The notes under the pieces were generated by a model. It was not told where the DNA came from and did not search any database. It was given only the letters and a program-made list of their open reading frames with translations. A stretch of 64,000 nt of DNA from Phellopilus nigrolimitatus. Lineage: Eukaryota; Basidiomycota; Agaricomycetes; Hymenochaetales; Hymenochaetaceae. The position numbers and the translations under genes were made by a program. The stretch is from positions 1,302,001 through 1,366,000 of the forward strand of contig JAJOHG010000003.1 of the NCBI GenBank assembly GCA_021029095.1. The letters are read 5' to 3'. Each line of letters opens with the position of its first letter. The stretch's first letter is position 1. This document shows positions 35,074-44,694 of this stretch, in pieces.

Positions 35074-38001
35074 CTAGACGGACACGGCGCCCGGCTGCAG
35101 CGGCGCGTGAGCGTGCGCGTGCGTGGGCTGCGGCGCGGCTATCCGCGCCTGCGCCGCCTTCGCGGAGGGCGTCGGCGACGGCGCTCGGGCGGGCGGCGGC
35201 GGCGGCGGTAAGGCCGCTTTTGGTGCTAGAGAATCGGGCAGTCGGGAGTCGGGCGATTTGGGGAGCTGGGAGTCGGGCTTGGAGTCGGGATATGCGTGGG
35301 GCGCTCCGTGCGGGGACTCCGCGGCGCCCTGGTTTTCGTCTTCGGCTCCGGCACGTGCGTGTGCGTGCGCGGGGCGCAGCGGGAGCGGCGCGCTGGGGTC
35401 GGGCGTGCCGAGGGGCGATTCAGACGCAGACGACGACGACGACGACGTCGACGTCGAGGGCGAGGCCGAGATCGGCGGCGAGGACGGCATGTCCGGAGGC
35501 GCGGACGAAGACAGGGGCGCGCCCACCTCGATGAGGCTCCCCTCCAGGTCCTCCGGCGCAGGCACCGCCGCACCGCCATTCAGCGGCGGCGGGCTGCGCG
35601 TCTTCTCCGGCGGCGGCGCGGGGCGTCCCCGCCCTGCCGTCGCGCGCCGGACGACGCGCGGGCGCAGCGCGGGCCTCTCGAGCACGCCGCTGCCACTGCC
35701 GCCCACGCTCGCGCTCGCGCCCGCGCTCAGCGTGTCCACGCTCCCCGCCGGGCCCGCATCCGCGTCCGCGGGGCGCACGGTCTCCTCCGAGCTGCGCGGC
35801 GAGCGGCCCGCGAGGTACACCGCGTGCTCCAAATTCGCGTACGGCGATAGCACTGCGGGCGACGGCGACGGCGTCGCGGGCGGCGGCGGCGCGGCAACAA
35901 CGCGCTCGTAGAACAGCAGGAACGCGCCGGCGCCCTCCGCGAGCACGCGCTCCGCGCCGCACTCCTCGACCGCGGCGTCGCTGATGCGCAGCCAGCCGCG
36001 GCCGGGCGCGGGCGGCGCAGCGGCGGCGGCGGCGGCGGCGGCGCGGGAGGGGCGCGGGTCGCGCACGGGCCCGTGCGCGGCGCACGCGGCGCACGCGCAG
36101 CCGTACGGGCATGCCAGCACCGGCGGGGGCACGGCGGAGAAAGCGGGGCCCGCGCCGGAAGGGGAGGCGGCGGCGGCGCTGGAGGCGGGGGCAGGCCGCG
36201 GGCGCCGCCGGAAGCAGACGTAGTGCCCGAAGGAGTGCGCGCCGTAGTGGCACACGACGGCGTCGAGGCGGTAGAGCACGCGCGGGGGCGCCGCCGCCGC
36301 CGCGGGCGTCGGGGTCGCTGCGCGCGGGGCGGGCGCGGGCGACGGCGGGGGCGCGGAGAGCGGGACGGACGGCTGCGTGGAGAGCTGCCCCGAGGTCGTG
36401 TACGGCGTGAGGTCGAGGATCTCGGGGAAGATGACCTGGCAGGCGTTCCGCCCCGCGTGCCCGCCGTAGTGCACGGAGCGGTTGAGGTGCAGCACCAGGA
36501 CCCGCGGGGGCTGCGCGCACGGACGAGATCAGTTTGTTTGATACGTCAAAAAACGGAAGACAAAACGCACGCGTGCGATCATCGCCTGCTTCGTCGACGC
36601 CGCGCTGAGGACCTTTTCTATCTTGACGCCCTTAATATCCTCCTCGATGCGCCCTTCGTCGATCGCCGCCGCCACGCGCGCCTCGAGTCTGCGCGCCTCC
36701 CTTGCGCGCTTCTTGCGCGACGCGCTGGCGGGCGCGTCGCCCGCGCCGCCCGCGAGGCGGTCCGCCTCCTGCGCGAGCCGCGCGCGCGTCGCGCGCAGCG
36801 AGCACAGGCGGCACACGCAGTCCGTGAGGAGCTCGAGGCGCACAAAGTCCGCGAGGCACGCCTGCAGCGCGCACGCGGGCGCGCCGCGCGGGAGGCTGAG
36901 CTGCCAGCTCGCGCACGCGAAGTGCATGACGGCCTCGGTGTACCCGCACGCGACGCAGCTGCGGCGGTTCGCTGTCAGGCCGTCGAACACGCCTGCGGGC
37001 GCGACGTCGCCACTGTTGTTGTTGGTGTCGGGCGCCGGGGACGCGAGCCCGCCGAGCCCGCGGTCGCGCTGGCCCTCGCGGTCGACGGCGAGCGACTCGT
37101 CCTTGACGCACTCGGAGAGCAGCTGGAAGAGCTCCTGCGCGTCCTGGTGCTCGCGCGAGGCGAAGAGCATGGAGCGCCGGCCGGGGACGGGCTGCGAGAG
37201 CGCGTTGATCATGGGGATGGGCCGCAGCGCGAAGGGCGCGGACTTGGGCGTGTTCAGCGCTGGTCGCGTCGGGTCGGTCAGGCGTGTGGCGTTCGAGAGG
37301 GTGTGTGCGTGTGCTCACCTCGTAGCATGTCCCGCAGGGCGTCGACGACGGGAGAGGGCACGTCGAGCTCGACGGCCTTTGCGTGGATGGCGTCGATGTG
37401 TGCTGGGAGGTAGGACAGGGACGCCATCGCCTCCAATTATTTTCCCCAGTCACTAAACGTCGCTGACCGCACACGAAGAAATGCGTGCACACACACACCT
37501 GTAAGACGGAGTTGAGGAAGCAGTACGTCCCAGAGACGTTGACGAGGCCCGGGTAGTGCATGTCCGCATCGGCGTCCTCGTCGTCGTCCTCGTCTTCTTT
37601 GTCTGCCGCACAGAGTGCCGTCAGCGAGAGCACCCGGGTATACGAGACCAAAGCACGCCGCACGCACCTCCATGTGGCGCCGCGCCGTTCGCGAGCGCCT
37701 GCTGCTGCCCCGCGCGGGTGCGCGCCCTTCCTTTCTTCGCCTTATGGCGCCCCGCGGGCGCGCCGGCGCTGGCGTCTCCATTCTCACGTGCGTGCGCGGT
37801 GCCCCAGCTCCACGGGAGGCCGAGGCCAAGTCCAAGGGCGGCGAGGACCATGTGTGCGAGGGCGCTTAGGGCGTGCCAGTGCGCGCGGGCGAGGAGGGCG
37901 AGGGCGGGGAGGCCGAGGAGGACGAGCAGGGGCGCGGACTGCTGGGCGGCGTACGGCGGCGACTCGAGGAACGCGGCGAGCTGCGCGAGCGGGGGGAGCA
38001 T
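35074..38001 (-). CDS. Membrane-anchored ubiquitin-specific protease (Ubp16/USP30-like)
   Basis: Exons on the minus strand: 37668-38001, 37499-37602, 37319-37430, 36571-37259 and 35074-36510, giving 891 aa. An N-terminal hydrophobic helix (LLVLLGLPALALLA, about residues 25-40) suggests anchoring in the mitochondrial outer membrane or ER, as for yeast Ubp16 and human USP30. Catalytic pieces are the Cys box GLVNVSGTYCFLNSVLQ, the QDAQELFQLLSE motif, a Cys-pair zinc region (CVACGY ... CRLC) and the His box YGAHSFGHYVCFRR. The Cys box departs from the canonical GNTC. The C-terminal 300 residues are Pro/Ala/Ser-rich. Third positions are strongly GC-biased. It lies in the spacer between the inverted-repeat arms. 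Confidence 0.88.
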
Positions 38002-38485
38002 GTAATGGGGATGGGGCTCTGGCTGGGCTTGGCTTGGCTGGTTCAGGACGGGACACCGCGGGCGGGCGCCGCTTGCTGGTGCATTGGCAGACGGACGGTG
38101 ACGGTGACGCAGATGCAGACGGAGACGCAGAGGTGTAAAGCGCTCGTGGCCTGGCTTGGAGGCCGGTCTCTCGGCCCACGGACCGTGCCACGGTGTCAAA
38201 TCGTGCTTACATATATGCAGTAAAATATTTGCTCAATCACACGTCACACCGAGAAGAAAACATAGAAGTCCAAAAGAGCAGCCCGGTACATAAAATTCCA
38301 TGCAAGACGACGACAGCAGGTGGGAAACGAGGGGATGCGCTATAGTACATAATCAAGAAACGGGCGGACTCCGGCTGTGCGCCATGCGGTCTTTTTCCTA
38401 GGCGGGGGGACAACAACAAAAACGTAGCAGACAACAGCCCGAGTCGATCCGGGGTGGGACAAGGCGAGGCGGGGCGGGGAAGGGA
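38002..38485. other. Intergenic, nothing recognised
   Basis: Promoter side of the ubiquitin protease and 3' flank of the 86-aa gene; no coding signal. Confidence 0.5.
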
Positions 38486-38940
38486 TCACCAGTAGACGGT
38501 GCGCTCGATCGTGCGGTGCTTCGACGGGTTGCTGTACGACACCGTGCGGCGCACGCGCCGGACGTTCGGGTACCTGGCGGCGACGCGGCGCTCTGTCAGA
38601 CGATAGAAGGAGAAGGAGAGCGTGAAAAAAAGGCACGCACCAGGTCTTGTAGACCTCGCCCGGCTCGAACTGGACCTCGACGACTTGGCGGCCCTGCATG
38701 CAAGAAAGAGACCTCCGTCAGTTGCCGCGCCGCGAAGAAGGGAGAAAAAAAAAAGGAGACGCACGGCGAAGTCGACGGACGAGCCGACGACGAGGCCCTC
38801 CTTGCGGCCGTACTCGCCGTAGTTGACCGCGACGATGTCTCCGGGCTGTCCCAAACGCAAAAAGAAAACCCTCAGCATCATATTCTACACGGGCGGCCCC
38901 GCAGCTGCGCAACGCAACGCACCACGATCTCGTCGGACAT
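38486..38940 (-). CDS. Small conserved-looking protein (86 aa), unknown
   Basis: Four exons on the minus strand: 38923-38940 (18 nt), 38765-38845, 38637-38693 and 38486-38590, giving 86 aa. The product begins MSDEIV and continues with PGDIVAVNYGEYGRKEGLVV, VEVQFEPGEVYKTW and RRVAARYPNVRRVRR. The first part resembles a small SH3/KOW-like beta barrel (GDIVAV...YG). The intron after exon 3 needs GT at 38636/38635 and the second of two adjacent AGs to keep the frame, so that junction is less certain. I do not recognise the family; conserved-looking codons and phase-matched exons support a gene. Confidence 0.6.
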
Positions 38941-39529
38941 AGCTAGTACTATCTGTTGTTGTTCGGGGTGGGGGAGATAAAAGCGGGCGGGGATAGGCAG
39001 GGACGAGGGGCGGGCGGTACACACAAACAAGAGATCAAGAGAAGAGAAGGGGTGGATTGGGATGAGGGAAAGCGCGCAGAGCCGTATTTTATAGCGGGAC
39101 GAGATTAGATTCCTGAGCGTTCCCGAACAGGGCCCTGGGCCGCCTGCCCGCGGCCGCGAGGCGCGCAACGAGGCTCGCACGCGCGTTGCGACGTCTTTCC
39201 CGGCCAGCCGTCGAACGTTTCTTTTCTTTTATGTATGTACATGTACATGTGCAAAGCTCGCATCCATAGTTATTTTATTTTGGTTTACTTTTCGTGCAGC
39301 CGTGTTACTGCTCGACGGGACGCATGCAGGATGGGAGGAGTGAGTGCGTTTTGTGCGCATATAGCCAGCGTGTTCTCCCCGGTGAGAGCCCGATCCCGGG
39401 AAAGCAACATGGAAGTATTTGAGCTTCAAATAGACCTGTTTGTACACCAGCCGGGGGCCCATCAAAGCCCAGACCTTACTCTACATTGTTTGCGTCTCAA
39501 CTTTGTACACTCCCGTTGTATTCGTCATT
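38941..39529. other. Intergenic, nothing recognised
   Basis: Promoter side of the 86-aa gene and outer edge of the right repeat arm; no exon recognised. Confidence 0.45.
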
Positions 39530-39588
39530 ATCAGGTAAGCAAGGAAGTAACAAAAAGATATGTAACAAACTTGCATTATACAGGTGGG

Positions 39589-39985
39589 TGTAGAAAGTCT
39601 ACGGCCCCTGAATAAGGAAGGTGGTTCCCGTCCGCGTCCCGCACACTCATCGTATCCTCCGTTGTCACTTACCAATGCCTACGTCACACCGCCAGCTCAA
39701 GTCATTATAAAGTGCATTGTATTCTATGTATGTAGTATCTACGTTGAGGACTGGAAAATGTGGCCAGGACTACAACCTACCTCACGTGATAGAAGTGGAA
39801 AGCAAGCAAACGGGTGCAACCTCGAAGCGACTGTGTACATGTATATAATGTATTTTTATCATATATGTCCGAAAACAAGTTCTGCACAGTTGGACATCCC
39901 GTTCAGCCTTTTCTTCGGTGAATGCGACGATGTGGATATGCAGGTGATGCAGACGGGAACCACCTTCCTTATTCAGGGGGCATAC
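39589..39985 (-). mobile_element. TIR element, truncated copy (right arm)
   Basis: Begins with the intact terminus TGTAGAAAGTCTACGGCCCC and ends at CTTATTCAGGGGGC without the opposite terminus. It is truncated at the same point as the left-arm copy, so the insertion predates the arm duplication. Confidence 0.75.
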
Positions 39986-40099
39986 AATCGGGCTCAAATC
40001 CTGCTTTCCGTAGAAAGCGCGCAGCACACTTTTCAAATACCGTGGAGAAATGGCTATCTTGTCCTGGACCGGCGAACGAACTACACGTGCTAAGTTACA

Positions 40100-40540
40100 T
40101 TCCCCGACGTCCGCAGCCATCCTCCACCGAGCCGTCCCCGCACACCCTCCCCGACATCCCATCCTCATTAACCACGACATGACGCGCCCGCTTGCGCCCC
40201 GGTGCTCGGCGCAAGCGTCGTGGGACAGTCGCTTGGACTGCCACGCGGTGAGCGTGCGCGACCGCGCGCAGCGGAGGGCGCACACCGCGGCGTCGAGCTC
40301 TGCCGAGCGAGTGAACAAGTGAGCAAGTGAATCTCCAGAACCGAGCGTGTATGTACCTACCCTCTCGGAGCCTGACCCGCGCCTGCACAGCCCTTCCGCT
40401 ACACGACTGCGCGCTCGCTGCAACCACAGATACACACATAAATATACGTATATGCACGGCACAAGCAGGGTGCCTGCTCACCTCGTGCGCGCCACGACGA
40501 GGCTCGCCCACTCTTCCCCGCACGCACCGGCCGTCGCTGC
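40100..40540 (-). pseudogene. Decayed partial DUF1992 copy (right arm)
   Basis: Mirror image of 33690-34110 with the same recognisable exon-edge fragments (for example CGACGAGGCTCGCCCA and GGCGTCGAGCTCTGCCGAG). Frames are broken. Confidence 0.6.
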
Positions 40541-40684
40541 GCACCCCCTCCACTGTCCGTCCTGCGCACTTCGCTTAGAAGAGGTCAGGACGGGCAACGG
40601 GAACGGGGGAGAGGGGACGAGAGGGTTTTCAGTCGTGAGCTGGGGCGATGGGCGACTGAGGAGCAGAGGGCGTCCTCGAGCGGC

Positions 40685-40691
40685 CTTTATA
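40685..40691 (-). promoter_or_regulatory. TATA-like box, mirror of 33553-33559
   Basis: CTTTATA on the plus strand (TATAAAG on the minus strand) within ACGGTATAAAGG, upstream of the right-arm decayed DUF1992 copy. Confidence 0.45.
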
Positions 40692-40852
40692 CCGTGAAGG
40701 AGTACCTGCATGCGTTCTGCGCATGGGGTGACAAGAACATGATCGAAGTCGAAGTGGTCCCCGTAGGTGCATGAAGGCGCATATATCCAACGTTCGATGT
40801 GCATAGAAGAGCGAAACCAGCAGAATCCGCCGAGATTAAAATCGAGAAGCAT

Positions 40853-42402
40853 TCACGCCCGCAGCTTGCCGAACCACCCGCGCACCACCTCCCACACCCC
40901 AATCCCCCCATCCCCACTCGTACCTGGCCCGCCCTGCCCTCCTCCCCTCCCCTCCTCATCCTCCTCTTGCCCGGTACCAACTGCTCCCACTCCAGGCCGC
41001 GCGGCCCCCGCCAGCCTCTCCCGCACCCCCCGCACGACATCCTCCGCGCTCTCCGCACACGCCCGTGCCAGCTCCGCCTCCCGCGCGAGCGGCGCGCGGC
41101 GCACCGCATACGGCGCCGCGCCGTTGTACCGCCGCACGAGCGCGTTCACCTCCCCCAGCGCCGCCTCGTGGTACGCGCGCTCGCGCGCCGCCCACTCCGC
41201 GTCACGCAGCGCGCGCGCGGCCGCGGGCGTGAGCCCCGCGAGCCATTCTGCTGAGCGCCCCGCCGCGAGCGTGCGCACCGCGCGCCGCGTCCACGCCGCG
41301 CGCAGCCCTACACGGAACGTGTCTACGGCGGCGTCGAGCTCTGCGCCGCCCCCCGCGTGAGCACGCGCGTCTTTCAGAGGAGGGATGGATGCGCGGCGTA
41401 CGTACCTGCTTGGAGCTCGACCCACGGCGGCGCGGCCCTGTTGCGCTGCACGATGCGGTTCATGAGGAACTCCTCGCGCGCAATGAACGGGTTGCCTCCG
41501 CCGTCTCCCGCGCGAGCGGCTTGCCCCGCCCCTTCAGCGTCTTGAACTGGCCCTCCTGGCGCGCGCGCTGCAGTCGTCGATTGCACATGTATATTAAGCA
41601 TAAATAAATAAATAAAAATTCTACCCACCTCGATGCGCTCCTCGACGAGGCTCGCCCACCCCTTCATCCCCAGAGGCACCGGCCGCCGTTGCGCGCCCTC
41701 CGCGCCTTTGGCCCCCACCCCCAGGCGGTAATTCAGCGTCGACTCGCGCGCGCGCCCCAGGCGCTCCGCCGCCTCGCCGCGCCTCCTCGCCTCGCGCTCC
41801 ACTTTCCTCTCCGCGTCGCCCGCGCCCGCCGCACGCGCGGGCACGGCGACGGCCCCGCGCCTGATGCTCGGCGCGCCGTGCGCGGGCGGCCTGAACGTCG
41901 TGAGCCACGGCTTGTGGCCCTCCACCGCGGGCAGCAGCGGCACCGCCGCCCAGCCCGCACCGGGCGCAGGCGCAGCGACCGCGGGCGGCGCGCCGCGCAG
42001 CTTTTCGTCCGCGCTGCGCACCGCGGGCCCGCGCAGCGGCTTGTGCGCGTCCGCGAGCATGCGTAGCACCGCCGCGCGCAGCGGCTCCTCGCCCGTCCAG
42101 TTCGCCTCGCCCGCCGCCGCCTCCGCCCGCGCGAGCGCGCGCGCGGCCGCGGCGGCCTGCGCCGCCTCGTCCGCCTCCTCGCGCGCGGCGTCCGCGAGGA
42201 GCTGCGTGCTCGCGGAGTGGTCAATTTCTTGGCCGCGCTTTTCGGGCGGGTTAGAACCCGATGCATCCGGTGGTTCAAGTGTGCTGGAGGCGGGGGACTT
42301 GTAGTCGGACATGCGCCGTCCGCGGGCACAGCGGGTGCTCGTGAAGCTGATAGGCCTGCCTGCAGTACGCCATAGATACGCAGTCGACGCGCTCGCCCTC
42401 AT
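40853..42402 (-). pseudogene. DUF1992 (DNAJC28-like) gene, copy with one-base deletion
   Basis: Same three-exon plan as the left copy (41629-42402, 41406-41567 and 40853-41340). Exons 1 and 3 have identical lengths to the left arm (774 and 488 nt) and open frames. Exon 2 is 162 instead of 163 nt: a C is missing on the plus strand around 41495-41497, where the left copy has GAGGGCAAT and this one GAGGCAAC. The frame is lost just before NPFIAREEF, in the middle of the DUF1992 core. Everything else is intact, so the mutation is recent or an assembly error. Confidence 0.8.
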
Positions 42403-42872
42403 CGCAGTGCGTCAAGTGAAGACTCATTGTGTTATATCGTCAGTCAGTCAGAAGGAAAAGGGTACCAGTCTGAGTAATCCATCCTCTCCGAAAGAAGTAA
42501 AACATTTTGGCATACGTAATGTGGCTTCGGCCCAGGCCAAAGCAGAATTCCCACAAGCACTTTTAGTCTTTTACCAAAACGCAATGGTTCATTACAAGTC
42601 AGCATACAAAAATCAAAAATTCAGATATGTAGTTACAGTTTTCAGTTTCCTTATCACCCTATTTCGCATACAAAATAAAAAAACGTAACAAGACCATCTG
42701 CCAATCAGGATTCAGTACACAGTATAAGACGTATGCAGAATTTGCACTTCTCGCAGCGGGCCTAAGCAGCATCACTGCAACAAGCTCGATCAGTAACATT
42801 AAAAGTTGCGTGTATAAAACGAATCACCTTATATTCCGTTGATATTTCCGAGAAGATTGTCAGCAGCCTCCT

Positions 42873-43142
42873 TTACAGGAGGTCGGTGAGGGTGGTGTCG
42901 AGGTCATTGCCCAGGTTATCTGCTACGGCGCTGATGCCTTCTCCAGCGTTGTTGACGGCGCTGCCCACGTTGTGGATGGCGGGGTTGACGACGCTGTTGC
43001 CGGTGTCCTTGACGGCGTCGGCAACGGTTTTGCCCAATGTTCCAGTTAAACCACGCAGGTTTAGCAGAGCACGCGGGTTATCGACGGACTCGGTCGACTC
43101 GCAGCACATCGGCGCGGCTACCGTAAGAAGGGAAAGTGCGAG
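42873..43142 (-). pseudogene. SSP3: secreted-protein gene lacking its 5' end
   Basis: Encodes LALSLLTVAAPMCCESTES and an amphipathic body like SSP2 (LRGLTGTLGKTVADAV, SVVNPAIHNVGSAV, NLGNDLDTTLTDLL) ending at TAA. Upstream of codon CTC (43142) the sequence is unrelated and offers no ATG in frame. Its first twelve codons and promoter are found 1.2 kb away in opposite orientation at 44041-44392. Unlike SSP2 it retains the CC pair of hydrophobins. Confidence 0.8.
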
Positions 43143-44040
43143 GCAGGTTGTGTACAACGACGCAAGGTCGTAGCATCGGCAGATGGGACTCAAACCCTGG
43201 CAGAACCCATTCGTTCTAGTCCGATATTGAAGTTAGTGAAGAAGCAAGCCTGACGGTCAGTTATTACCAGGCTAACAAGCTCGGTAATTAGGAACCCCAG
43301 ACGGATAGACCGTTTACTTAGCAGATGGAGGGACGACCCAGGAAAGTATGTACCTGAGCGAACACTTTATTATAATTTATCTAGAGAAGCTTGCGGCCGT
43401 TAGTGGAAGCCATTTGTTAACCTTTTTTTTTTTGTCTCGTAGCACGCTTCAGAGAGTCTATAGAATATAACATATAAGTAGACATAGGAACGCTGCTGGA
43501 GAATGATAATTTTGCCTCGACTCGGACTCGAAGCCACATTACGTATGCACATAATACTTCTTTTGAAAGGAGGATTACTCAATCCGACACCTTTCTCTCC
43601 GTCTGACGACTGATGATGACAGATTGTGCGCGCTTGAAACACTATGAGGAAAAAAACCCCTCGGCGCTCGTGAAATTTCTCCTCGTCGAGCTCTGGGGCA
43701 ACACACTAATTATAACACTTCACATCGCATTCTTCGGGGACGACGGCAATTGGCACCGGTGTTCATCAGCGTTGCGTGGCTTCAAACAATTGCTGTTCTT
43801 TACTTGGGTAGGCCGGCACTTGGTCTCAGCGGTTCCTTTATGAACACGATCATACGAGGGCATACGAGGGCAGACAGAAGGGAGTGATATGTACGTATGC
43901 CTGCCATTTTGTCTCGGATTATTTTTGGGTGAGAGACTTATGACCAGCATTGATATGTTTGCATACGTAGATGGTGTCAGTGACTCCAAGGTACGTTTAA
44001 ATAAACGAAATGATATTGATCTAACGAGTGCTGAATGAGG

Positions 44041-44392
44041 ACTTTACGCTAACAACACTAACACCAGGGGATGTCTCGGATAATTAGGCTCCTATCTGTA
44101 TGTTGGCGATCGTGTGCTTGAGCACCGGACTGGTGTCTTGCTCGATAAATTTTGTGTCACGATTTCTAGCGCGTTTGCTCAATATCGTGGGCCTCTCCCT
44201 TACAGGTTCCTATCGTTCCTTGGACAGGACGCATGCACAGACCTTTGAGGTATAAAACCGACTCGATATTTCTGTCCAGTCTTCAGTCGTTTCAACACCC
44301 TAGTTCGCGACTACCGAACGCTCCCCTTCAACCAATCTTCATCGCCCTCAGATCCCAGACATGATGCTACTCTCCCAGATCACCGCGCTCCT
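44041..44392 (+). repeat. Orphan SSP promoter and 5' coding fragment
   Basis: By eye above 90% similar to 30796-31130, including GGGGATGTCTCGGAT, CGTGTGCTTGAGCACCGGAC, the TATA box and the sequence through the first dozen codons (ATGATGCTACTCTCCCAG). The homology ends at 44392, where unrelated sequence begins. Confidence 0.85.
44251..44257 (+). promoter_or_regulatory. TATA box of orphan SSP promoter
   Basis: TATAAAA, 110 bp before the ATG at 44361, identical in spacing to SSP2. Any transcript would now run into unrelated sequence. Confidence 0.65.
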
Positions 44393-44694
44393 GAAACTCA
44401 TGTTCATCCTGGAGACAACTGTAAAGGGTCTACGTCTACAAACAACAGCCGGATCCGTTTTATGTGCTGTAGCATTGTTTCCCAATACACGGAGTTAGCT
44501 GACGTATTTGTCACAATACAAGGCACCTTAGCCTTTCATAAAACCAATAGTACATTTCATGATAGAACTACATCTCAGCCAAACAATATCCATTCCTAGT
44601 TGCAGTCTGTCCATAGGCGTTCGAATCACTCATCACCTTAACTTGTCCAAATGCTTGAAGACAATAGCCGTCCAAATTTGACGACCATCGGATC
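44393..44694. other. Intergenic, nothing recognised
   Basis: Flank beyond the inversion breakpoint and the 3' flank of the right hydrophobin; no coding signal. Confidence 0.45.

Larger units (their letters stand above)
39530..43142 (-). repeat. Right arm of large inverted repeat
   Basis: Reverse-complement counterpart of 31130-34590: truncated TIR element, decayed DUF1992 copy, DUF1992 gene, and the 3' part of an SSP gene. Similarity stops abruptly at 43142, inside the signal-peptide codons of the SSP gene. The missing 5' part is at 44041-44392. Confidence 0.9.
43143..44392. other. Inverted 1.25-kb segment carrying the SSP3 promoter and start
   Basis: The right end (44361-44392) is the ATG plus the first codons of an SSP gene, broken at GCTCCT. 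The left end abuts the other half of that gene at 43142/43143. Inside, about 43500-43680 resembles 31720-31870, and about 43720-44000 resembles the upstream module of SSP1 and SSP2. Confidence 0.75.

Noticed and set aside
35123..38223. Many very long plus-strand open frames (up to 446 codons)
   Set aside because: Shadows caused by extreme GC content opposite the minus-strand ubiquitin protease; Arg/Ala/Gly-rich and without motifs.
43143..43215. Possible tRNA-like T-loop (minus strand reads GGTTTGAGTCCC)
   Set aside because: T-stem pairs only three bases and no D or anticodon arm can be folded; no tRNA called.
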